DNA of 64,000 nucleotides, taken from NCBI RefSeq assembly GCF_020524765.1, contig NZ_JAIVLR010000002.1:124001-188000 (forward strand). Reading direction: 5' to 3'. A program made the translations under genes and the position numbers. The notes under the pieces are model-generated. The model was not told where the DNA came from. It searched no databases and saw only the letters and a program-made list of their open reading frames with translations. Below are positions 9,257 to 17,526 of this stretch, one piece after another (position 1 is the stretch's first letter; each line of letters begins with the position of its first letter). Source of the stretch: Qipengyuania gaetbuli (GTDB taxonomy: Bacteria > Pseudomonadota > Alphaproteobacteria > Sphingomonadales > Sphingomonadaceae).

Positions 9257-10735
9257 TCACATATTGACGACGAGATTCACAAAGCCACCCGTCCACGCGG
9301 GCGCATCACCACCGAAGGCATTCTCGATCCCCTTGCCGGGAATGGAGATGCTGAACCCTCCGGTCAGGAAGGCATTGGGCGTCAGTACGCGGGTGTATTC
9401 GATGAAGAAATCGTCCGCGAGATGGTTGGCGGTGACGCCGGCGATCACAGCGCCCAGGTCGTCGGTGATCTCGAGCCTGGTCGCCTGGCCGAACTGGATC
9501 GGGCTGCGCTGCTCGTTCACCCGGATGTGTGCGGCCCTCAGCGTCAGGAAGTCACGCGGGCTGGGCATGGTCTTGAGCGTCAGCTGGTGCGACTGCACGT
9601 TCGAGTTGATGAAGACGAGCGCCGCCTTCGAACCCGTGGCCCAGCTTGCGGGCGAGCCTTCGTAGTTGAGCGGGTCGAACCGCTCCAGCTCGGGCGTGTC
9701 GGGATCGTCGCCCGAGAAGGTCTGGTAGGAATAGAACAGGTCGGGGCGCCACGGCTTGTCGTTCCAGGCATGGCCGATCTTGATGCGTCCACCCCACGCG
9801 TCGAGGCTGACGCGGTCGTTCCATTCATAGGCACCGTCGAGGCCGACATAGAAGCCGGGCAGCGCACCCTTGGCCGGGTGGAACATGCCGTAGAATGACA
9901 GCGCGTTGAGGCCCTCGCGCCCGCCGTCGAGGAATGCGGGCGGACCGTTGCCGCCCGGCGCTGCCTGCGGATACGGAGCGCCCGATTGCAGGACGTTGAC
10001 GTAGCTGACGCCGGCGAAATCGGTCTTGTCGAAATCGTAGCGGATGTCGCCGCCGACGCTGTGCGTCTTGGTGTTGTTGGAGGCGAGCTCGTTCGGGTCG
10101 ATGAAGAATCCGGTCGCGGTAAGGCCCTGGTAGCGGAAGCGACCGATGATGGTGCGCTCCCACGCCTTGCGCGGGCCAAGCTTTACGGCGCCGCGTTCAA
10201 AACCATTGGAGGCACCGTTGGAAATCAGCATGCCCGTGCCGAGCTTCAGTTCCTGCGCGCCGGCCGACAGGTCGAACTGGCCGGTTTCGACCGAGCCCGT
10301 GCGGAAGCCGACATAGGCCTCTTCGATGGTTACGCGGCTGGTGTTCTGCTGGTCGAAGGCGTCAGTGCCGAGCGTCGCCGAGGCGACCATGGAAAAGCCG
10401 CCGTAGAACTGGATGTCCGAGCTTGCGTCATGGGTGATCTCGACGCCCGGCTTCACATAGAATTCGAGCCATTGCGTGTCCGAATCGAAACCGGCCGAGG
10501 GAGCGAACTTGTCCGCCAGGTTCCAGTAGAGATTTTCTTCGGCGACGGCGTTTACGCCGCCTTCGAACGTATACTTGATCTGGGTCGGGCCTTGGTCGGC
10601 GGCGGGTTCGGCATCCTGCGCGAATGCGGGCGATCCGAAGGCGAGTGGCGAAACAGCGGCGGCCAGCAACACGAGGGGTCTGACGCGCATCGCGCGAAAC
10701 CCACGAACGGTAGAACTGTCACCTTCTGCTTGCAT
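9257..10735 (-). CDS. Alginate-export-type outer membrane beta-barrel protein
   Basis: A 492-aa outer membrane protein. A long N-region precedes a hydrophobic signal core (VLLAAAVSPLAFGSPAFAQ). The mature part shows alternating amphipathic strands throughout and ends in GGFVNLVVNM, a typical terminal strand although it ends in Met rather than Phe. Segments such as WLEFYVKPGVEI and QELKLGTGMLISNG resemble AlgE/alginate-export family porins found in sphingomonads. GGGAGG seven bases upstream supports the first ATG; the Met at residue 16 has no ribosome-binding site. It is divergent from a winged-helix regulator gene, which may control it. The transported substrate is unknown. Confidence 0.75.
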   Translation of the reverse strand: MQAEGDSSTVRGFRAMRVRPLVLLAAAVSPLAFGSPAFAQDAEPAADQGPTQIKYTFEGGVNAVAEENLYWNLADKFAPSAGFDSDTQWLEFYVKPGVEITHDASSDIQFYGGFSMVASATLGTDAFDQQNTSRVTIEEAYVGFRTGSVETGQFDLSAGAQELKLGTGMLISNGASNGFERGAVKLGPRKAWERTIIGRFRYQGLTATGFFIDPNELASNNTKTHSVGGDIRYDFDKTDFAGVSYVNVLQSGAPYPQAAPGGNGPPAFLDGGREGLNALSFYGMFHPAKGALPGFYVGLDGAYEWNDRVSLDAWGGRIKIGHAWNDKPWRPDLFYSYQTFSGDDPDTPELERFDPLNYEGSPASWATGSKAALVFINSNVQSHQLTLKTMPSPRDFLTLRAAHIRVNEQRSPIQFGQATRLEITDDLGAVIAGVTANHLADDFFIEYTRVLTPNAFLTGGFSISIPGKGIENAFGGDAPAWTGGFVNLVVNM

Positions 10736-10861
10736 ACGCCAGCCTCCCTGAAAGGAATGAATGGCGACCCGACTGGCCCTATGCGCCTCAAATGATGCGA
10801 TTTACCAGCTATCAATTACCCAAAATGGGCACTAAACGCAATTTTCCTGCCGGACGTTTCA

Positions 10862-11338
10862 ATGGGGGTTCGTTTGCCGAATATCGCTGAAGAACATTTT
10901 TCCCTCCTCTGGCCGCGCCATGTCGAAGGCATGATCGCCCTCTTGTCCGAGTTGAGGGATGCATTCGACGGCGATCTCGATGCCGCACTGATCATGGCGG
11001 TTGTGGGTGCAGCCCTGCTGCCGGCTGACAGATTACCCGTCTCGTTCAGCTATGCCGATTTGCTCGCGCGCAAGAACATCGATTTCCGCAAGCCCTTGAA
11101 CACGCTCTCGATCGCGCAAGTGACAGGGATTCCCCGCGAGACAGTCAGGCGCAAGATCGCGAAGATGGAAAAGAAGAACTGGATTGCTCGCGACACCAAG
11201 GGGCACTGGCAAATCGGATCGCGCGGGTCGGAAGATCTTCGGCCGATGACGGAACTGTCGCTCAAATACGTCTCCAGCATTGCCGAGGGCCTCGACCTCG
11301 CGAGGGGCGAGAAGTCCGGCGCCTTGCAGCTTGTCTGA
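10862..11338 (+). CDS. Winged-helix transcriptional regulator
   Basis: A 158-aa protein with a helical N-terminal half (a possible dimerisation region) and a DNA-binding winged helix in the C-terminal half. The helix-turn-helix is LSIAQVTGIPRETVRRKIAK followed by the wing residues KKNWIARDTKGHWQIG, resembling the DNA-binding half of Crp-type regulators without the cyclic-nucleotide-binding domain. It is divergent from the outer membrane barrel gene across a 126-bp intergenic region, which makes that gene the obvious candidate target. No effector-binding motif is visible. Confidence 0.72.
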   Translation: MGVRLPNIAEEHFSLLWPRHVEGMIALLSELRDAFDGDLDAALIMAVVGAALLPADRLPVSFSYADLLARKNIDFRKPLNTLSIAQVTGIPRETVRRKIAKMEKKNWIARDTKGHWQIGSRGSEDLRPMTELSLKYVSSIAEGLDLARGEKSGALQLV

Positions 11339-11355
11339 TTTCGGCGAGGCGCTCG

Positions 11356-12969
11356 CTATTCCATAACCTGCGCGAGCATCGCTTGCATCGAAGCGCGCTG
11401 GTCGGGGTCCTGAACGACCGCCAGCGATCGTTCGATCACCGATGGCGGATCGAGCCTGCGGGCCATGGTCCGGGCTTCCTCGGGCCTGCCCATCGCCGCC
11501 AAGCACAAGGTCAGGCCGAAAATGCCGGGACTGTGATCGGGGGCAAGGTGCAGCGATTCCGACAGCACCATATGCGCTTCGTCCAGCCGTCCCAGCCCGA
11601 CGAGGCACAGGCCCTTGCCCGAAAGCAGGCCGTAGCGGCGCGCGGAATGGGGATCGAGCCTGAGAGACTCCTCGAAATGCTCGATGCCTTCTTCCGGTCG
11701 ACCTGCGGCCAGCGCAGTCCATCCGGCGTAAAGGCGGGTGAGGGCCGAGCCGGGGTTTACCTCTAGCGCGCGACCGATGAGGCGCTCCGCCGTCGGCAGG
11801 TCTTCGCCGAGCGCCACGAGCACGCCGGCACCGTGGGCGAGCACATAGGTGTCCTCTCCCCGCAGGCGCAGGGCGAGGTCGAGGTAACGATGCGCCTTAT
11901 CGCGGTGCTCCTCGCCGTTCTCGTCCCACTGTGAATTGTAATAGACCGCATGGCTCATCGCGAGAATGACGGCGGCCCAAGCGAATTTCGGGTCGAGGCG
12001 CAGCGCTTCCTCGGCGGCCTCGATCGCGACTTCCATGTCTTCGCGATCCCAGCTCATGGTGGCAGCGTTGGCCCGGAGGAAGAGCTCGTAGGCACCGGGT
12101 GAACTGGTCGGCCGCTCCACCGCGCGGCGGGTTTCGAGCGCCTCGATCGTCGCATCGATCGCGCTGGCGACCGAATTGGCGATCCGGTCCTGCAATTCGA
12201 AGACATCTTCGAGCTCGTCGTCGAAACGGCCGGCCCAGACCTGCGCGCCGCCTTCGCCGTCGATCAGCGAGACAGCGATGCGAACCCGTCCGCTGGCCCT
12301 GCGCACGCTGCCGACAAGGAGGTAACGCACCCCCAGTTCGAGCGCGATTTCCGGCAGGGGCAAAGTGCTGTCGCGGTAGACCCTGCTCGTGGACGCCCCC
12401 AGGACGAAGAGGACATTGAACCGCGAGAGGACGGTGGCGATTTCCTCGACGATGCCGTCGGCGAAATATTCGTCGCTCTCTTGCGGCGAAAGATCCTTGA
12501 ACGGAAGGACGGCGATGCTCGGGATGGTTGCCTTCTGGGTGCCCATGGCAGGCCGGGGTGAGGCCTTGGGCACCGGCTCGCCGGCTTCGGCCAGTTCCTC
12601 GATCGTTGCCAGCAGGCGGTGCCAGGCAGGGCTTTCCTTGCCGTCCCACCCGCTCATGTCGAGGCAGTGGATCTGGTTGAAGGGGAGTGGAGGCTGCGCT
12701 CCGTCGAGCGTGACCTGGACCAGCTTGCCATCCTGCCGGGCCGTATCCGCTTCCGCCCGCACCCATTGCGAGCGTGCGGCTGCCGATGACCAGAGGGCCA
12801 CGACCGCTTCTGCATCGCGCAGGCGTTCCTCGATCACTTCGGCATAGGCGCGGTGCGCAGGAAGCTGGTCGTCGCGCCAGACCTTGTAGCCGTGGAGGCG
12901 CAGCATCTCCGCCAGCAAGCGCGCCTTGCGCTCGTCCGCCCGGGCATAGGAAATGAAGATCCCGCTCAT
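11356..12969 (-). CDS. TIR domain / TolB-like (FlgO-type) / TPR protein
   Basis: A 537-aa multidomain protein. Residues 1 to about 125 are a TIR domain (MSGIFISYARADERKA, then SQWVRAEAD). E73 in the SxWVxxE element sits where TIR NAD-hydrolases carry their catalytic Glu. Residues about 148-290 match the TolB-like/FlgO domain often found with adenylate cyclases and TPRs (SIAVLPFKDLSPQESDEYF, LVGSVRRASGRVRI). The remainder, about 300-537, is a set of TPR repeats. There is no signal peptide, so it is presumably cytoplasmic. The gene is divergent from the lipoxygenase operon, 114 bp away. A signalling or defence role by NAD+ cleavage is an inference from the TIR glutamate. Confidence 0.85.
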   Translation of the reverse strand: MSGIFISYARADERKARLLAEMLRLHGYKVWRDDQLPAHRAYAEVIEERLRDAEAVVALWSSAAARSQWVRAEADTARQDGKLVQVTLDGAQPPLPFNQIHCLDMSGWDGKESPAWHRLLATIEELAEAGEPVPKASPRPAMGTQKATIPSIAVLPFKDLSPQESDEYFADGIVEEIATVLSRFNVLFVLGASTSRVYRDSTLPLPEIALELGVRYLLVGSVRRASGRVRIAVSLIDGEGGAQVWAGRFDDELEDVFELQDRIANSVASAIDATIEALETRRAVERPTSSPGAYELFLRANAATMSWDREDMEVAIEAAEEALRLDPKFAWAAVILAMSHAVYYNSQWDENGEEHRDKAHRYLDLALRLRGEDTYVLAHGAGVLVALGEDLPTAERLIGRALEVNPGSALTRLYAGWTALAAGRPEEGIEHFEESLRLDPHSARRYGLLSGKGLCLVGLGRLDEAHMVLSESLHLAPDHSPGIFGLTLCLAAMGRPEEARTMARRLDPPSVIERSLAVVQDPDQRASMQAMLAQVME

Positions 12970-13035
12970 GGAATGCGGACCTATAACGCCTCCCTGTTTC
13001 GACCAAGCCCTTTGTTCTCCGCACGGGGCACGGCG

Positions 13036-13052
13036 GTCAACCGCCGATTGAC
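13036..13052. promoter_or_regulatory. Inverted repeat in the lipoxygenase operon promoter region
   Basis: GTCAA and TTGAC are perfect inverted half-sites separated by 7 bases, in the 114-bp gap between the divergent TIR gene and the lipoxygenase gene. The right half-site could double as a -35 element (TTGACT). The binding protein is unknown, and a chance occurrence cannot be excluded. Confidence 0.3.
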
Positions 13053-13083
13053 TGGCGCGAATCCTGCTGACAGACTTTGCATC

Positions 13084-14976
13084 ATGGGGGACACGGCAAC
13101 ACTACCGCAGCACGACCCTGATCGGCAGAAACGATCTGCCGACCTTGCTGTCGCGCAGGCTCGCTATGCGATATCCTATGATATCGTGCCCGGAATTCCG
13201 ATGGTGGCGCAGGTGCCCGAGGAGGCGACGCCCAGCAAGGAATGGACGCTGCGCACGCTCCTTCCGCTCAAGAACATCCTCGCCAACGTGGTGGCCAACC
13301 GCTGCATCGAAGAAGAGCACATCGTCGAGAACGCGTTCGAAAAGCAGGTCGCCAAGGGCCTGACTTTCACCAGCCTGATCAAGGGGTTCGGGGCTGGCAT
13401 CGAGCAGGTCGGCGAATTGCTCGACCACCTCGGCGAAGACGCCAGCCATTCGCTGATGAAGAAGGTGCTGCGCGGCCAGCACATTACCGGCCATCACGAT
13501 GCCACGGCCAGCAGCCCATGGATGTCGCCTCTGACGCCGCACGGCCGACCGAAGTCCATCCAGTGCTATGACGACCTCTACCGCGAGGTCGAACGCCCGC
13601 CGGTCATGGAACTTTGGCAGGACGACAACTGGTTCGCCCAGATGCGAGTCGCCGGCCAGAACCCGATGCTGATCAAGGGCATCGATACCTTGCCCGCCAA
13701 GTTTCCGGTCACCGAAGACCATTATGCGGTGAATGCCGAGGCTGGTGACACGCTGGCTGCGGCCCTGAAGGACGGTCGCCTCTTCCTGCTCGATTACGAG
13801 CTGATCGGCGATACGGTCGAGGATAACACCAACCCCATACTCGGGGAGCGCAAGTACACACCGGCCCCGATTGCCCTGTTCGCTGTGCCGCCAACCGGCG
13901 GGTCCCTGCGTCCTGTCGCGATCCAGGTCGGGCAGGATCCTGAAAGCTTCTCGATTTCCACCCCAGCCGACGGGTGGGCATGGCAGAAGGCGAAGACCGC
14001 AGTGCAGGTCGCCGACGCGAATTACCACGAGCTGGTCTGCCATCTCGGCCAGACGCACCTCATCATGGAGGCGGCGGCACTGGCCACGAAGCGCAATTTG
14101 TCCGCGCGCCATCCGCTCTACAAGCTGCTGATGCCGCATTTCGAAGGCACCCTGGCGATCAACAATTCGGCCGCCCATTCCATGCTGGCGCCGGGCGGCG
14201 TGATCGACCTGTCCTTCGGAGGCACGCTGGAAAGCATGATCCGGCTCGCCGGGCGGGCCGTGTCGGAATACGACTTCCATGCCGCCATGCCGCCGGCCGA
14301 TTTCGCGCGGCGCAAAATCGGTCCGGAAGGGCGGCTCGTCGACTACCCCTACCGTGACGATGCGCTGCGCCTGTGGGATGCCATCGGCGACTGGGCGCGG
14401 TCCTATGTCGATTATTACTATCGCAGCGATGCGGACATTGCTGCCGACGACGAACTCGGGGCTTGGTCGAAGACGCTTTCATCGCCCCCTTCGGAGGGCG
14501 GGATCGGGGGCTTCACGCCGATCAGCAACCGTGCCGACCTGCGCAAGGCGCTGGCCATGATCATGTTCACCGCCAGCGCACAGCACGCGGCGGTCAATTT
14601 CACGCAGTGGGCGGACATGTCTTATTCCCCCGCGCTTGCCGGTGCGCTGTGGGCGGAATGGAAGGAAGGGGATGCGACCGAGCAGGACTGGCTAGACCTC
14701 CTGCCCCCGCTCCAGTTCGGGGAGTTGCAGGCCGAGTTCCTTTCGCTTCTCGGCGGCGTCCACCACACGCATCTGGGCGAATACAAGTCCAACAGCTTCC
14801 CCTATTCCGACATGATCACCGAACCGGAGATCGTCGAAGGTGCTCTCGCCGTGTTCCAGGCGCGCCTGAAGGAGATCGAGATACAGATCACCCGTGAAAA
14901 CCGTGACCTCGTCACGCGCTCCGCACCCTATGTCTACCTGCTTCCGTCCAAAGTCCCGGCGAGCATCAACATATGA
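13084..14976 (+). CDS. Bacterial lipoxygenase
   Basis: A 630-aa non-haem-iron lipoxygenase that inserts O2 into a polyunsaturated fatty acid to give a hydroperoxide. The iron ligands are all visible: H320 and H325 (VCHLGQTHLIMEA), H501 and N505 (AQHAAVN), and the C-terminal Ile of SINI, whose carboxylate is the fifth protein ligand. Conserved text such as PLYKLLMPHFEGTLAINN and DMSYSP supports the family. Unlike the Pseudomonas aeruginosa enzyme it has no signal peptide, so it should act in the cytoplasm or at the inner membrane face. The ATG lacks a clear ribosome-binding site; in-frame upstream Mets would run into the divergent TIR gene. It is the first gene of a three-gene overlapping operon; its stop overlaps the P450 start (ATGA). 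Confidence 0.93.
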   Translation: MGDTATLPQHDPDRQKRSADLAVAQARYAISYDIVPGIPMVAQVPEEATPSKEWTLRTLLPLKNILANVVANRCIEEEHIVENAFEKQVAKGLTFTSLIKGFGAGIEQVGELLDHLGEDASHSLMKKVLRGQHITGHHDATASSPWMSPLTPHGRPKSIQCYDDLYREVERPPVMELWQDDNWFAQMRVAGQNPMLIKGIDTLPAKFPVTEDHYAVNAEAGDTLAAALKDGRLFLLDYELIGDTVEDNTNPILGERKYTPAPIALFAVPPTGGSLRPVAIQVGQDPESFSISTPADGWAWQKAKTAVQVADANYHELVCHLGQTHLIMEAAALATKRNLSARHPLYKLLMPHFEGTLAINNSAAHSMLAPGGVIDLSFGGTLESMIRLAGRAVSEYDFHAAMPPADFARRKIGPEGRLVDYPYRDDALRLWDAIGDWARSYVDYYYRSDADIAADDELGAWSKTLSSPPSEGGIGGFTPISNRADLRKALAMIMFTASAQHAAVNFTQWADMSYSPALAGALWAEWKEGDATEQDWLDLLPPLQFGELQAEFLSLLGGVHHTHLGEYKSNSFPYSDMITEPEIVEGALAVFQARLKEIEIQITRENRDLVTRSAPYVYLLPSKVPASINI

Positions 14977-16355
14977 CGGGCAAGGGTGCAGGCCATCAGC
15001 CGTCGATCGACGACCTTCCCTCGCCCAAGGGCCTGCCGATACTCGGCGACATGCTCGATTTCGTGGATGGTCAGCCGCCGTGGAACGTGATGCTCCACTA
15101 TGCGCGCGACGTGGGAGCCTTGTCGCGGGTCGACCTGCCGGGGGCGGACATCGTGCTGGTCAGCGATCCGGAAGCGATCACCCAGATTATGGTCACAGAC
15201 ACGGCCGACTTCTACAAGAAAACGCCGACTGCCGCGCTGCGCCCGGTTTCGACTGACGAAGGCGACGTTTTCACCCAGCCGGGCGGCAAGGTCTGGGCGG
15301 AACGCATGGCGTCCAATCCCATGGTTCTCGCCCTGCGCGATGGCTGGCTCGATACCGCCCTGCCGCGCATGCACGAGCAGCTCAGGAAGCGGATTTCGGG
15401 CTTCGTCGGGAAGAGTTTCGAGCACACTTACGACACGCTGCTGCATATGGCGTTCGATGCGTTCTCGGTGATGCTTTATGGCGAGGAATTCGGGGAAAGC
15501 GCTTTCCGCGACTGGGTCATCGTTGCCAGCGAACTCGACCGGCGGATGAAGAGCAAGATGCCTTTCCTCTTCGATACGCTTCCCGAAGAGGCGCAGGCGG
15601 CGCAGGATCGCAACCATGCGGCCTTCGTCGGGGCAGTGCGCAAGGCACGGGCCGAGACCAACCCTACGGGCACCGATCTCCTGCGCCATGCGATCAGGGC
15701 GGGCTGCGACCACGATGATGACCTGCTCGCCACCGAACTGGCCAACATGTATTACGGCGGCATCGTTTCGAGCTCGAGCGCGGTAACCTGTACCCTCTAC
15801 CTTCTCGGCAAGTCCGACACCGAAATGGAGCGTGTGTGCAATGCACTCGCTGGCCTAGGCCCCGATGCTACCCACGCCCAGATCAGGGCCTGCGAGGAAT
15901 TGCAGGCCGCAGTGCTCGAGACCTTGCGGCTGTTGCCGCCCGTTTCGCTCTGGACGCGCAATGTCCGGACGGATGCCGACGTGGTGGTCGCAGGATACCG
16001 GATGCCGGCGGATACCAGCCTGCTCATCGGCAATCGCCATGCGCATACCCATGCCGATCATTGGAAAGATGCCGACCATTACAAGCCGGGCCGCTGGACC
16101 GCTGAAAGGCGGGCGAGCGATCCGCTCGGCAGTGACTATTTCTTCCCCTTCGGCAGGGGAGAGCGTACCTGCCTCGCGCAGGACGTGGGCCTCGCCTATA
16201 TCCAGCTCGCGGTTGGAACCGCGCTGATGCACAGCGACCCGAACGTCGGGCTGGGCGAGAAACTGGACCAGGATTTCTGGTTCGGCTGCATGGTGCCGAA
16301 GGACCTGAGTTCGAACTTCGATCGCAAGCGGACCCCGATAGATGGCGCTCGCTGA
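14973..16355 (+). CDS. Cytochrome P450 with atypical I-helix, lipoxygenase-linked
   Basis: A 460-aa soluble P450. The haem-thiolate loop is FGRGERTCL with C400 as ligand, and the K-helix ExxR is E316-T-L-R319. The I-helix, normally A/G-G-x-D/E-T, reads YYGGIVSSSSAVT (260-272): the acid is Val265 and the Thr is Ser266. Such loss of the proton-relay pair is known from P450s that rearrange hydroperoxides without O2 or a reductase (the CYP74 allene oxide synthases and hydroperoxide lyases). No ferredoxin or reductase gene is nearby. Its start overlaps the lipoxygenase stop by 4 bp, implying translational coupling and making a fatty-acid hydroperoxide the likely substrate. The reaction type is inferred; an ordinary monooxygenase cannot be ruled out. 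Confidence 0.9.
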   Translation: MTGKGAGHQPSIDDLPSPKGLPILGDMLDFVDGQPPWNVMLHYARDVGALSRVDLPGADIVLVSDPEAITQIMVTDTADFYKKTPTAALRPVSTDEGDVFTQPGGKVWAERMASNPMVLALRDGWLDTALPRMHEQLRKRISGFVGKSFEHTYDTLLHMAFDAFSVMLYGEEFGESAFRDWVIVASELDRRMKSKMPFLFDTLPEEAQAAQDRNHAAFVGAVRKARAETNPTGTDLLRHAIRAGCDHDDDLLATELANMYYGGIVSSSSAVTCTLYLLGKSDTEMERVCNALAGLGPDATHAQIRACEELQAAVLETLRLLPPVSLWTRNVRTDADVVVAGYRMPADTSLLIGNRHAHTHADHWKDADHYKPGRWTAERRASDPLGSDYFFPFGRGERTCLAQDVGLAYIQLAVGTALMHSDPNVGLGEKLDQDFWFGCMVPKDLSSNFDRKRTPIDGAR

Positions 16356-17526
16356 GCGTAGTGCCGATATCCGAGCGGAGGCAGACCTCCGGGCGACTTC
16401 GCGGCAGGCCGGTGACCTGAGGTCGGTCCTTTTCCTGACACCCGTCAGCACCGCAGTCTGGCTCGGCATGATCGCGGTTGCCGGCGCAATCTGCCTTGTT
16501 TCGGGTCTCTCGTGGTGGTGGCTGCCCGTTTTTGCTTATGCGGTGCTGGCCTTGCAGGAGCTGCTGGCCTTTACCGTGTTCCACCGCGGGCTGTTCCCTT
16601 CGACCGAACGCGTCGCGCGGGTCTATCAGTGGTTCACGATCTTCCTCGGCGACCGGGCCGACCTGGCGGCTCGCGGAGACCTTACAGAAGGCCTGTTCGA
16701 CGGCGATTTCGACAAGAGCATCGAGCAGGCGACGCGCGACAAGTATCGCCGGATCGTCGAACTGCTTGGCCTGAAGCCGGGCATGCGCGTGCTCGACGTG
16801 GGATGCGGACTGGGCGACTTTCTCGCCTATCTGAAATCGGTCGGCATCGACGGGACCGGCCTCACCCTGTCACCTGACCAGCAACGGATCGTCGAGGCGC
16901 GGGGGATCGAGGCGCATGTGCTCGATTTCCGCAAACCCCTGCCGGCAAAGCTTGCAGGAAGGTTCGATGCGGTCACGTTGATCGGCTCGCTCGAACACTT
17001 CTGCACCTCTTACCAGATGCGCGACCGGCGCGGCACCGACGAGGTCTATGCCAATGTCTTCCGTTCGGCATCCGAGGCGCTCAAAGCCGACACGGCATCG
17101 GGCAAGGTCTTTTCCGCCACGCTGCACAGTTCGGCCTCGGGAGGATGGACAGCGTCGGACTGGCTGCATGCCTATTCGTTTCATGCCCATTATTCCGGCC
17201 TCTATCCGCGGATCGGAGATTTCGACCGGTTATGCGCGCCCTGGTTCGAGGTGGAGCACCTGCAGGACACGACGGTCGACTACCAGTACAGCTCGATCGC
17301 CTCGAGCCGGCACTTCGGTAATTTCACCGTCCGCTGGACAGCGCGCAAGATCGTTGCCGCGCTGCTGTTGCTTGTCGTGAACCCGTTCGCGCCATGGTCG
17401 TGGATCTACCACCTGCGCCGTTCGTGGATGTGGCAATTCGGCGGGATGGATCTGGAGCCGAGGAAGGCGCGGCCTGCGCACGCGCTCTGGTATGTCCACG
17501 CGCGCCGGGAAACCGCCCGGCCCTAG
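16342..17526 (+). CDS. Membrane-anchored SAM-dependent methyltransferase, cyclopropane-synthase-like
   Basis: A 394-aa class I methyltransferase. The N-terminal 85 residues hold two hydrophobic helices (TAVWLGMIAVAGAICLVSG, LPVFAYAVLALQELLAF) that should tether it to the inner membrane. The SAM-binding motif I is VLDVGCGLGDF (from V150), and the region around GSLEHF recalls the EH pair of cyclopropane fatty acid synthases and mycolic acid methyltransferases. A hydrophobic segment near residue 340 (AALLLLVVNPFAPWSWIY) may be a further membrane contact. It overlaps the end of the P450 gene by 14 bp and completes the lipoxygenase operon, so its substrate is plausibly the lipid product of the first two enzymes. 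Whether it adds a methyl group or closes a ring is not known. Confidence 0.85.
   Translation: MALAERSADIRAEADLRATSRQAGDLRSVLFLTPVSTAVWLGMIAVAGAICLVSGLSWWWLPVFAYAVLALQELLAFTVFHRGLFPSTERVARVYQWFTIFLGDRADLAARGDLTEGLFDGDFDKSIEQATRDKYRRIVELLGLKPGMRVLDVGCGLGDFLAYLKSVGIDGTGLTLSPDQQRIVEARGIEAHVLDFRKPLPAKLAGRFDAVTLIGSLEHFCTSYQMRDRRGTDEVYANVFRSASEALKADTASGKVFSATLHSSASGGWTASDWLHAYSFHAHYSGLYPRIGDFDRLCAPWFEVEHLQDTTVDYQYSSIASSRHFGNFTVRWTARKIVAALLLLVVNPFAPWSWIYHLRRSWMWQFGGMDLEPRKARPAHALWYVHARRETARP

Noticed and set aside
12970..13083. An FNR box in front of the lipoxygenase operon
   Set aside because: No TTGAT-N4-ATCAA-like site is present; only a GTCAA/TTGAC repeat with a 7-base centre was found.
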